NCBI GenBank assembly: GCA_030036985.1
Contig: JASHSD010001054.1
Span: 1 to 5,256 of the forward strand
DNA length: 5,256 bases
Source: Bryobacteraceae bacterium
GTDB taxonomy: Bacteria > Acidobacteriota > Terriglobia > Bryobacterales > Bryobacteraceae
Reading direction: 5' to 3'
The notes under the pieces are model-generated. The model was given only the letters and a program-made list of their open reading frames with translations, was not told the origin of the DNA and searched no databases. This document shows positions 1-4,411 of this stretch, piece by piece. The position numbers and the translations under genes were made by a program. How positions within the stretch are numbered: position 1 is the stretch's first letter; each line of letters opens with the position of its first letter.

Positions 1-109
1 ATGGTGGCTCGGGCCGCGGGCCGCATTCCCTGGAATAGGGAAGAAATACTAATTCTGGGGAGGAAATCGCGGGCGGACCCCCCAAGGATGAACGATGACT
101 CAGCGTCAT

Positions 110-345
110 AAGGACCGATTCTGACTGGCGATACAGCGAGCGGTCAGACCGGCCGCAGCTACGCCTTGGTGGTTCAAAAGGAGGGTCCAAACTCAGCGGC
201 GGAACTGACGGACGGGCTCGCAAGGACGATCTTAAAAGGTGCGATCTTAAATTGCAGTGTGACCTGCGGGATTGGGGCAGCAATTTGAACAGATCAAAAT
301 GCCGGTCAATTTCGTTGTCGTCGATCACGCACAACGAACTCCCAG
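110..345 (+). pseudogene. Decayed TIGR03435-family gene remnant
   Basis: No frame stays open, but three successive pieces read like the second half of a TIGR03435 protein in the right order. Positions 113-151 read DRF, a TGA stop (122-124), then LAIQRAVRP, matching the family pattern seen intact at 2055-2831 (ERFNLTVHREARE). After a frame change near 158, positions 160-189 read YALVVQKEGP, matching the VYxxLVAxxGPKL segment. In a further frame, 272-340 reads LGQQFEQIKMPVNFVVVDH, then AQRTP, matching the conserved C-terminal end (QLGLKLEPGKAPVETLLIDHADRIP in the intact copy, split here only by eye). The central TGLTG..FD block is missing or unrecognisable. The order of motifs makes chance unlikely; exact ends are uncertain, and positions 1-109 show nothing recognisable beyond a small hairpin at 26-42. 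No functional product is expected. Confidence 0.68.
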
Positions 346-442
346 TCGCGAACAGGTTCACGCGGAGACCCGCGTCTCGCTACCGTCGGGCGCGACCCGC
401 TCATTACTAACCGCGGATCCCGCCGACAGATTCCAGGAGCGA

Positions 443-470
443 CTGATGGCCGGTGAACCCGGCCTGTCAG
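443..470 (-). terminator. Hairpin just past the PEP-CTERM gene, possible terminator
   Basis: Six perfect base pairs (448-453 with 459-464, loop TGAAC) are extended after a small internal loop by CTGA/TCAG (443-446 with 467-470). It begins 2 nt beyond the TAA stop (475-473) of the - strand beta-propeller gene. There is no T-run after it on the - strand, so it is not a canonical intrinsic terminator; transcript-end stabilisation is an equal possibility. Confidence 0.4.
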
Positions 471-472
471 TC

Positions 473-1372
473 TTATACAGTCGTGGGTTTTCGTCGGAGG
501 CAAAATCCGAGCACAACCAGAGCGATCCCCAAGAGCGTGAAACTGCCGGGCTCCGGGGTGGCTACCGTGGTTTCTACTGCAAGACCCATCGGGCCACTCA
601 ACCCCGAGATCAGCGAGGCGTTCACCGTGGCCCCCGATGTGGTGTACTCACCTATCGTGCCGGTGCCATAGTTCGCCACAAACAGGTCCGAGCCGTCTAC
701 CACAAGATCTTCCGGGTCGCTCAAACCCGAAATCAGCGAGGCGTTCACTAAAGTCCCCGAGGTGGTGTATTCACTTATCGTGCCGGCGCTATAGTTCTCG
801 ATAAACAGGTCCGACCCCGACACGGCAATGCCGGTTGGCTTGGTCAGCCCCGAGATCAGCGAGGCATTCACTGTGCTCCCGGAGGTGGTGTATTCACCTA
901 TCGTGCCGTTGCCGTAGTTCGCGACAAACACGTCCGAGCCGGATACAACAATGCCGTGGGGGTCGCTCAACCCCGTGACCAGCGACGTGCTCACCGTGCT
1001 CCCCGAAGTGGTGTATTCGCCTAGCGTGTTGGTACCGGTGTTCGCGACGAACAGATCTGAGCCGGATACAACGTCGTCGTATGGTCCTGACAACCCCGAG
1101 ACAAGCGAGCCGTTCAATTTGCTCCCCGAAGTGGTGTATTCGCCTATAGTGCCGCCGCTGAAGCTCGTGACATACAGGTCCGAGCCGGACACGGCAACGC
1201 CGATGGGTTCGCTTATTCCCGTAATGAGCGAGGTGCTCACGGTGCTCCCCGACGTCGTGTATTCACCTATTGTGCCGCTGGCGAAGTTCGAGACGAAGAT
1301 CGCATCCGCGCTTGCCACGCTGCCGAAAATCAGTAATCCGGGCAGCACAGCAATCAGCCCTTTCATTTTCAT
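473..1372 (-). CDS. Secreted six-blade beta-propeller, PEP-CTERM sorted
   Basis: This encodes a 299-residue exported protein. Residues 1-24 form a signal peptide: basic MKMKG, a hydrophobic core, and a small-residue cleavage region ending ASADA. Residues 25-270 are six repeats of exactly 41 residues; the GEYTTSG motif starts at 36, 77, 118, 159, 200 (SEYTTSG here) and 241. Each unit runs SDLFVAN..GTIGEYTTSG, then VNASLISGL..P.GIAVSG, which is typical of NHL/SMP-30-like beta-propeller blades. Residues 273-275 are the PEP motif, followed by a membrane helix (about 278-291) and a basic tail (RRK). By family knowledge, an exosortase recognises this tail and processes the protein at the cell envelope. 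The ATG at 1370-1372 is supported by a GGAGG Shine-Dalgarno 7 nt upstream. Ligand and role are unknown; surface or biofilm-matrix function is an inference. A paralogue begins at the right edge of the window. Confidence 0.93.
   Translation of the reverse strand: MKMKGLIAVLPGLLIFGSVASADAIFVSNFASGTIGEYTTSGSTVSTSLITGISEPIGVAVSGSDLYVTSFSGGTIGEYTTSGSKLNGSLVSGLSGPYDDVVSGSDLFVANTGTNTLGEYTTSGSTVSTSLVTGLSDPHGIVVSGSDVFVANYGNGTIGEYTTSGSTVNASLISGLTKPTGIAVSGSDLFIENYSAGTISEYTTSGTLVNASLISGLSDPEDLVVDGSDLFVANYGTGTIGEYTTSGATVNASLISGLSGPMGLAVETTVATPEPGSFTLLGIALVVLGFCLRRKPTTV
563..1300 (-). repeat. Six in-phase 123-bp tandem repeats inside the propeller gene
   Basis: The block GTGGTGTAYTC (seen on the + strand) recurs at exactly 123-nt spacing, for example at 639, 762 and 885, and so on to about 1254. 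The six units correspond to the six 41-residue blades. Nucleotide similarity between units is high, including third positions, which points to recent internal duplication or gene conversion. The loop-facing residues before GTIGEY and after SGL vary most. Confidence 0.9.
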
Positions 1373-1379
1373 CGTTTTT

Positions 1380-1384
1380 CCTCC
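1380..1384 (-). promoter_or_regulatory. Shine-Dalgarno of the propeller gene
   Basis: GGAGG on the - strand with a 7-nt A-rich spacer to the ATG at 1372-1370. It decides for this start over the second ATG two codons later. A possible -10 (TACAAT, 1425-1420) lies about 50 nt upstream of the ATG, but no recognisable -35 precedes it. Confidence 0.8.
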
Positions 1385-1469
1385 AAATCGGCTTGCAGTT
1401 TACCTGTCGCTCTTGATCGATTGTACACTGGAACCCTTCGATTTGGCTGGGTTTTTACATTTTAATGTG

Positions 1470-1500
1470 CCGTCGGTACTGGTACTGGCGTGCCCGACGG
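1470..1500. repeat. 7-bp inverted repeat in the divergent gap
   Basis: CCGTCGG (1470-1476) and CCGACGG (1494-1500) are perfect inverted copies separated by 17 nt. A short palindrome, ACATT-TT-AATGT, lies just before at 1457-1468. Both sit between the divergently read propeller gene and the small membrane protein, where an operator or leader structure could be. The rest of 1373-1568 shows nothing definite. Confidence 0.35.
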
Positions 1501-1568
1501 TAACACCGGAACTGCCCACAGGAAACCACCCATCCGGACAGGTTACCATCGACTTGGGAACTCAAAAA

Positions 1569-1736
1569 ATGGGAAGACAGGTAACTCTGGCGCTTTACAT
1601 CGTGCTGATGGCGGCCACTGTAGTTGCTGTGGATTTCCTGTTCTTCAGAAACCGGTTCCGGGAGCGCCTGATAGTAAATATAGGTATTGTCCTTGTGTTC
1701 GCAGCTTTCTACCTGAGATTCCTGAACCATCCATGA
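1569..1736 (+). CDS. Small two-helix membrane protein
   Basis: This encodes a 55-residue protein starting MGRQVTLALYIV. Residues 5-24 form one hydrophobic helix, followed by a short charged loop (FFRNRFRERL, 25-34) and a second hydrophobic helix (35-50, ending VFAAFYLRF), then NHP and a TGA. The pattern VDFLFFRxRFxERLxVNIGIVLVFAAFYLRF resembles small conserved hypothetical membrane proteins I recall from other bacteria; I cannot assign a function. The ATG at 1569 is preceded by GGGA about 9 nt upstream, a modest Shine-Dalgarno. A longer open frame runs in from 951, but its first two thirds lie antisense to the beta-propeller repeats and are an artefact; only the last 55 residues look like protein. 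It is divergent from the propeller gene and followed by a double hairpin. Confidence 0.72.
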   Translation: MGRQVTLALYIVLMAATVVAVDFLFFRNRFRERLIVNIGIVLVFAAFYLRFLNHP

Positions 1737-1745
1737 AAACGTGGT

Positions 1746-1788
1746 GGGGGGCGGTCCCCCCGAACCGCGGCGGACGCCTTCGTCCGCC
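1746..1788. repeat. Two consecutive perfect hairpins after the small membrane gene
   Basis: G6-CGGT-C6 (1746-1761) is followed after 7 nt by GGCGGACG-CCTT-CGTCCGCC (1769-1788). They start 10 nt after the TGA of the 55-residue gene. No T-run follows on either strand, so this is either a structural transcript end or an interspersed palindromic element. Confidence 0.6.
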
Positions 1789-1857
1789 TGGTCGGGAACG
1801 CGAAGGCATTGTTTTCAAAGGCCAAGCTGGTTCGGGAAAGACTGTGACCAGCCGAAT

Positions 1858-1907
1858 CGCGGCACAGGCGTCAGCCTCTCAAGCGCGGACTTTAATCTGT
1901 GCCGCGC
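1858..1907. repeat. 10-bp inverted repeat with nested alternatives
   Basis: CGCGGCACAG (1858-1867) and CTGTGCCGCG (1897-1906) are perfect inverted copies around a 29-nt middle. Inside, AGGC-GTCA-GCCT (1866-1877) forms a small stem, and GCGCGG (1883-1888) can pair instead with CCGCGC (1902-1907). The layout resembles an intergenic palindromic repeat. Its right arm runs into the small-gene remnant at 1904-1983. Confidence 0.55.
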
Positions 1908-1983
1908 GCTTACGCGCGATCCCGCGCCCTTTATAATCCCCATCGTGACGCTTTCCAGCTTTTCTCCCGCTCGGCGGGCTTGG
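1904..1983 (-). pseudogene. Truncated, frameshifted copy of the 74-residue gene's 3' end
   Basis: About 80 nt here align with 3567-3647, the end of the intact 74-residue gene, with identical blocks such as CGATCCCGCG and CGCTTTCCAG. Translated on the - strand it reads RRAGEKLESVTMG, against ERAKKLESATMAL in the intact protein. A one-base deletion then shifts the frame, so the ending GIGRKRA is lost in this frame although its DNA is still recognisable. Neither the first two thirds of the small gene nor the nucleotidyltransferase that should follow can be seen around it. It is a dead fragment left by duplication and deletion. Confidence 0.7.
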
Positions 1984-2025
1984 ACCCGGCTTCCGGCGGC
2001 TGCCCGCGGTCTGCACCGCATTCGA

Positions 2026-2031
2026 TATAAA
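2026..2031 (+). promoter_or_regulatory. Possible -10 element of the TIGR03435 gene
   Basis: TATAAA within an A/T island (GATATAAAATG) in otherwise very GC-rich DNA, 23 nt before the start codon. No recognisable -35 lies 16-18 nt upstream, so the call is weak. Confidence 0.3.
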
Positions 2032-2038
2032 ATGTCCG

Positions 2039-2054
2039 GCGGAGCGGCCTCCGC
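2039..2054 (+). promoter_or_regulatory. Hairpin that buries the ribosome binding site
   Basis: GCGGAG (2039-2044) pairs perfectly with CTCCGC (2049-2054) across a CGGC loop, and the next base is the A of the ATG. The only Shine-Dalgarno-like bases, GGAG (2041-2044), lie inside the left arm, so folding would hide them. Confidence 0.4.
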
Positions 2055-2831
2055 ATGCAAGTCCTGAAGAAGACCACGAGAGCGTCCATCCTGGCAGTTG
2101 TCGCCGGCGTCATGCCGCTGATCGCCCAGGCGCCGCCACCGTCGTTTGAAGCGGCCACAGTGAGAGTCGCGCCGAAACCGCCCCGACGCGGCGGCCTTGT
2201 CGCCCTTGATGCCGATCCGGCGATGCTGCGGTACTCGAACATAACTCTCCGAAACCTGATCGCGATGGCATATAACTTCGACAGCCGATTGATTCTGGGC
2301 GGTCCCGCCTGGCTCGACAGCGAGTTTTACGAGTTAGCCGCGAAACTCCCTCCCCAAACCCCAAAGGACCGTGTCCCCCTGATGCTCCGGACGCTGCTGG
2401 CGGAAAGGTTCAATCTGACTGTCCACCGCGAGGCGCGAGAACAGAGCGTGTACTTTTACTTTCTGGTGGCCGGCAAAAACGGGCCGAAGTTGAAGGCCGC
2501 CGTTCCGGCTGAAACCGGGGATGTGCAGACGGTCCGCGGCGATCGCCCGCCGGTGCAGATCTTTTCCGGCGGCATCGTGGGCCACGCCATGCCCATCACG
2601 ACGTTCGCCGCGGCCTTGGCGCTGGCGGCAGGCCGTCAGGTCATCGATCGCACCGGGCTCGCCGGCGCGTTCGACCTCAAGTTGACTTGGGCGCCGGAAA
2701 ACAGCGACGGCAACGGCCCGGACCTCTTCACCGCAATCCAGGAGCAGCTCGGCTTGAAGCTGGAACCGGGCAAAGCTCCAGTCGAGACGCTGCTGATCGA
2801 CCACGCCGACCGCATTCCGGCAGACAACTGA
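2055..2831 (+). CDS. TIGR03435 family protein, probably secreted
   Basis: This encodes a 258-residue protein of the family named from Solibacter genomes, whose function is unknown. Residues 1-26 form a signal peptide (KKTTR, hydrophobic core, LIAQA). The family blocks follow in order: FEAATVRVAP (31-40), SNITLRNLIAMAYNF (61-75), LILGGPAWLDSEFYELAAKLP (about 79-99, the ILGGPxWLDSExF signature), MLRTLLAERFNLTVHREARE (110-129), VYFYFLVAGKNGPKLK (132-147), VIDRTGLAGAFDLKLTWAP (196-214), LFTAIQEQLGLKLE (224-237) and APVETLLIDHADRIP (241-255), ending DN. Length and motif completeness fit an intact member. The ATG is chosen because it opens the signal peptide. It stands alone, with remnants and palindromes on both sides; a decayed paralogue lies at 110-345. 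Confidence 0.93.
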   Translation: MQVLKKTTRASILAVVAGVMPLIAQAPPPSFEAATVRVAPKPPRRGGLVALDADPAMLRYSNITLRNLIAMAYNFDSRLILGGPAWLDSEFYELAAKLPPQTPKDRVPLMLRTLLAERFNLTVHREAREQSVYFYFLVAGKNGPKLKAAVPAETGDVQTVRGDRPPVQIFSGGIVGHAMPITTFAAALALAAGRQVIDRTGLAGAFDLKLTWAPENSDGNGPDLFTAIQEQLGLKLEPGKAPVETLLIDHADRIPADN

Positions 2832-2853
2832 CGTTCGTCCGGAAATGTATCCA

Positions 2854-2912
2854 TGCCGACCCGCGACCATCAGTGCCGACCCGCGACCATCGTACTGAGC
2901 CGCGACCGCAAG
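2854..2912. repeat. 20-bp tandem repeat, two good units plus one degenerate
   Basis: The unit TGCCGACCCGCGACCATCAG (2854-2873) recurs at 2874-2893 with changes only at its last two bases, and about 14 of 20 bases match again at 2893-2912. It starts 22 nt after the TIGR03435 stop. It resembles short interspersed repeats I recall from Solibacter-type genomes, though that was not checked. Confidence 0.75.
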
Positions 2913-2923
2913 GGAGCGGTCGC
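2902..2923. repeat. Perfect 8-bp hairpin closing the tandem repeat
   Basis: GCGACCGC (2902-2909) pairs with GCGGTCGC (2916-2923) around AAGGGA. It is fused to the third repeat unit and may act as the 3' structure of the TIGR03435 transcript; no T-run follows. The remaining stretch 2924-3042 shows nothing definite. Confidence 0.6.
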
Positions 2924-3042
2924 CTGGAGTCAGGACAAACCGGAAACGAAGACCGCGTCGCGCCCAAACCTGACACCCATCTCCGCGAAGGTCCGCTTGC
3001 GTTGCGCCCGCAGCCGACGACGTCGCCGATTTCCCTCTGGAG

Positions 3043-3068
3043 AAAAAATGGGTTCGAATTTTCGAACC
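3043..3068 (-). terminator. Intrinsic terminator of the nucleotidyltransferase operon
   Basis: Read on the - strand, GGTTCGAA and TTCGAACC form a perfect 8-bp stem with a 2-nt gap (3068-3051), followed after CA by six T residues (3048-3043). It begins 18 nt past the TAG stop at 3089-3087. This is the clearest intrinsic terminator in the window. Confidence 0.82.
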
Positions 3069-3086
3069 GCGCCAAAGCACAACGCC

Positions 3087-3563
3087 CTACGAGTCTCCCG
3101 CTTCGAGCAGACTTTCGAGCTCCGCAAGAGCGGCGAGATCCTTGTCGCGGCCGGCCGCCTTTTTCGCGCGAATCAGGCCGGGCAAATCGAGCGAAAAGAC
3201 ATCGCGTTCAAACGCCTCAAGGGCAATCGCATGCTTCTTCACCTCGGCAAAGGAGCCAAGGCCGGCGACTTCGGCCAGAAGGTCGATCTCCCCAATGTCC
3301 GTGTGCAGCGTGAATACAGTTCCGTTCCGCAGAGTGACTTCATCCCAAACGAACGGCAGGGCGTCGGGAAACCCTCGCAGCCTCGGATGAAACGGCGCGA
3401 GTGCCGCGGCAAGTCTGCGTAGGTTCCCCGACTCCCGCGAGTAGCAGATATCCAGGTCGTAAGTAATCCTGGCGCTGCCATGAAACGCAGCTGAAACACC
3501 GCCGATGACAACAAACTCCACCCCGGCGTCGCAGAGCGCCTGGACAGCTTTCTCGAACTGCAT
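3087..3563 (-). CDS. Minimal nucleotidyltransferase, toxin-antitoxin-like
   Basis: This encodes a 158-residue protein with the core of the DNA polymerase-beta-like nucleotidyltransferase fold. FVVIGGVSAAFHGSARITYD (17-36) gives the GG pair (21-22), then D36 and D38 as the first two metal-binding acids; TDIGEIDLL (88-96) supplies the third (D94, or D89). The tail FSLDLPGLIRAKKAAGRDKDLAAL (about 123-146) is typical of the single-domain group related to DUF6036 and AbiEii-type transferases. Such proteins transfer a nucleotide to RNA or protein; the substrate here is unknown. The ATG (3563-3561) overlaps the upstream stop as TGATG and has no clear Shine-Dalgarno, so it is probably translated by coupling to the 74-residue gene. 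Catalytic residues appear intact. Toxin, antitoxin or other role cannot be decided from sequence. Confidence 0.85.
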   Translation of the reverse strand: MQFEKAVQALCDAGVEFVVIGGVSAAFHGSARITYDLDICYSRESGNLRRLAAALAPFHPRLRGFPDALPFVWDEVTLRNGTVFTLHTDIGEIDLLAEVAGLGSFAEVKKHAIALEAFERDVFSLDLPGLIRAKKAAGRDKDLAALAELESLLEAGDS

Positions 3564-3787
3564 CAGGCGCGCTTGCGCCCGATCCCGCGCACTTTTTCAA
3601 GCGCCATGGTAGCGCTTTCCAGTTTTTTCGCCCGTTCGGCGGGCGTCAGCCGCAGTTGCTCGACGAGCAGCGTCAAATCCACCCCGAAGTTCCTCGCCGC
3701 TTCGATTCGGCTGCCGGGTAGTGGATGCAGCAGACGATCCTCCGCCCGCGCCAACTCCGCCGGCGTCAGCGGGCGCAACGTCCTCAC
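3563..3787 (-). CDS. 74-residue partner of the nucleotidyltransferase
   Basis: This is a small soluble, charged, mostly helical protein: LTPAELARAEDRLLHPLPGS (7-26), then RIEAARNFGVDLTLLVEQLR (27-46), then LTPAERAKKLESATMALEKV (47-66), and a basic end GRKRA. I recognise the pattern RxFGxDLTLLxExLRLTPxERxxxLxxA as one met beside nucleotidyltransferase genes in acidobacteria, but know no function; an antitoxin or adaptor role is inference. The start is GTG (3787-3785), the first possible start after an in-frame TAA at 3799-3797; the G-run before it is too close to be a good ribosome site. It shares one base with the next gene (TGATG). A dead copy of its 3' end lies at 1904-1983. Confidence 0.75.
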   Translation of the reverse strand: MRTLRPLTPAELARAEDRLLHPLPGSRIEAARNFGVDLTLLVEQLRLTPAERAKKLESATMALEKVRGIGRKRA

Positions 3788-3800
3788 ACCCCGATCTTAC

Positions 3801-3847
3801 CGTGGCGCAGACACCAGCGTCTGCTGCACCGGCACTCGTGCCGGTGC
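3801..3847. repeat. 47-nt two-hairpin element, copy A
   Basis: CGTGGC (3801-3806) is followed by an 18-nt hairpin GCAGAC-ACCAGC-GTCTGC (3807-3824), one linker base, and a 22-nt perfect hairpin GCACCGGCA-CTCG-TGCCGGTGC (3826-3847). Copy B at 4747-4793 has the same lengths and order, with 33 of 47 bases identical. It lies just upstream of the 74-residue gene. Confidence 0.8.
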
Positions 3848-3861
3848 GTGCCATTTTGGAC

Positions 3862-3879
3862 ACGCGACTTTAGTCGCGT
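3862..3879. repeat. Perfect 8-bp hairpin next to copy A
   Basis: ACGCGACT and AGTCGCGT pair perfectly with only TT between them. It lies 14 nt beyond copy A and may belong to the same composite element, although copy B has no counterpart at the same place. Confidence 0.6.
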
Positions 3880-3903
3880 CTTGCGTCGGAACTCATCCCG
3901 AAG

Positions 3904-3929
3904 CGGGCCGGGCCTGCCCGACCCGTTTT
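3904..3929 (+). repeat. GC-rich hairpin followed by TTTT
   Basis: CGGGCCGGG (3904-3912) pairs with CCCGACCCG (3917-3925) with one C/A mismatch, loop CCTG, then TTTT (3926-3929). It looks like a + strand terminator, but no + strand gene ends here. Part of the hairpin cluster 3801-3925. The rest of 3930-4068 has only a weak protein-like frame on the - strand. Confidence 0.5.
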
Positions 3930-4068
3930 GCGCGTGTTCCTCCAAAACCACACCCGACTGCCGGATTTCGTTGAATCGGTTGATGCCGCCCCACAATCTC
4001 CACAACAGCGCCTCGACCTCGCGGCGCCTGGCCTTGGGAATTTCAGCCCGAGCGAAGAGGCCAGGCGA

Positions 4069-4097
4069 TTGACATCAGGCACACGTTGTCATACGAT
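4069..4097 (+). promoter_or_regulatory. Sigma70-type promoter of the toxin-antitoxin pair
   Basis: A perfect -35 TTGACA (4069-4074), a 17-nt spacer and a -10 TACGAT (4092-4097). Transcription should start near 4104, at or just after the toxin's GTG/TTG codons. The inverted repeat ACACG (4081-4085) / CGTGT (4099-4103) brackets the -10 and could be the site where the antitoxin represses its own operon; that is inference. Confidence 0.6.
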
Positions 4098-4099
4098 TC

Positions 4100-4411
4100 G
4101 TGTTGGGGGCGAAGACTTATTCGTTCGATCCTGCGAAAAATGCATGGCTGATCCGCGAACGCGGAATCGGGTTTGAACAGATCGTCTCGCTCATCGAAGG
4201 CGGAAAGCTCATTCGGGTCCTCGCTCACCCGAATAAGGCGAAATACCCGAACCAACTGCTTTATGAGGTAGATGTGGACGGATACGTATACATTGTGCCT
4301 GTGGTCAGAGAAAGCGATCGCCTGTTTCTCAAAACCATCTTCCCGAGCCGCAAAGCAACGAGAGCGAGCCGCCGGCCAGGCTCGGGACAAGGTTCAGGAG
4401 GACAGGAATGA
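4100..4411 (+). CDS. BrnT-like toxin of a type II toxin-antitoxin pair
   Basis: This encodes a 103-residue protein. Motifs seen are YSFDPAKN (7-14), ERGIGFEQIV (20-29), LIEGGKLI (31-38), HPNKAKYPNQ (43-52), VDGYVYIVP (59-67) and LFLKTIFPSRKATR (75-88). They match the BrnT-related RelE-fold family, which acts as ribonucleases that halt growth; the RKATR end is characteristic. The order toxin first, ribbon-helix-helix antitoxin second, is usual for this group. The start is GTG 4100 or TTG 4103; no other start precedes FDPAKN, and no Shine-Dalgarno lies upstream. With the promoter ending at 4097, translation may begin at the very 5' end of the mRNA. The tail (89-103, Gly/Ser-rich) exceeds the usual family end, and its codons contain the antitoxin ribosome site. 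Overlap with the antitoxin is ATGA. Assignment to BrnT rather than a sister family is moderate. Confidence 0.85.
   Translation: MLGAKTYSFDPAKNAWLIRERGIGFEQIVSLIEGGKLIRVLAHPNKAKYPNQLLYEVDVDGYVYIVPVVRESDRLFLKTIFPSRKATRASRRPGSGQGSGGQE
4396..4401 (+). promoter_or_regulatory. Strong Shine-Dalgarno of the antitoxin
   Basis: AGGAGG, 6 nt before the ATG at 4408, inside the toxin's last codons. It contrasts with the absence of a ribosome site for the toxin, so antitoxin should be made in excess, as toxin-antitoxin control requires. Confidence 0.85.

Noticed and set aside
1..111. 36-codon frame beginning with ATG at position 1
   Set aside because: No ribosome site can be seen, no recognisable motif is present, and it runs into the decayed TIGR03435 region; not supportable as a gene.
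563..1300. 123-bp spaced repeats considered as a CRISPR or other DNA array
   Set aside because: The period is a whole number of codons and the units encode propeller blades without unique spacers.
951..1568. Long + strand open frame opposite the propeller gene
   Set aside because: It is antisense to the 123-bp repeats, has a repetitive composition mirroring them, and the - strand has a signal peptide, blades and PEP-CTERM tail; only the final 55 residues are kept.
1807..1900. Walker A-like string GQAGSGKT in a + strand frame near 1822-1845
   Set aside because: No Walker B or other ATPase motif follows, the frame lies in palindrome-rich DNA, and it has no plausible start or context; best explained as chance.
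2334..3080. Long - strand open frame over the TIGR03435 gene
   Set aside because: It is a high-GC shadow; the + strand has a signal peptide and all family motifs.
2687..3422. Two + strand frames of about 190-210 residues across 2687-3422
   Set aside because: They are Arg/Pro/Ser-rich, run through the tandem repeat and terminator, and lie antisense to the nucleotidyltransferase.
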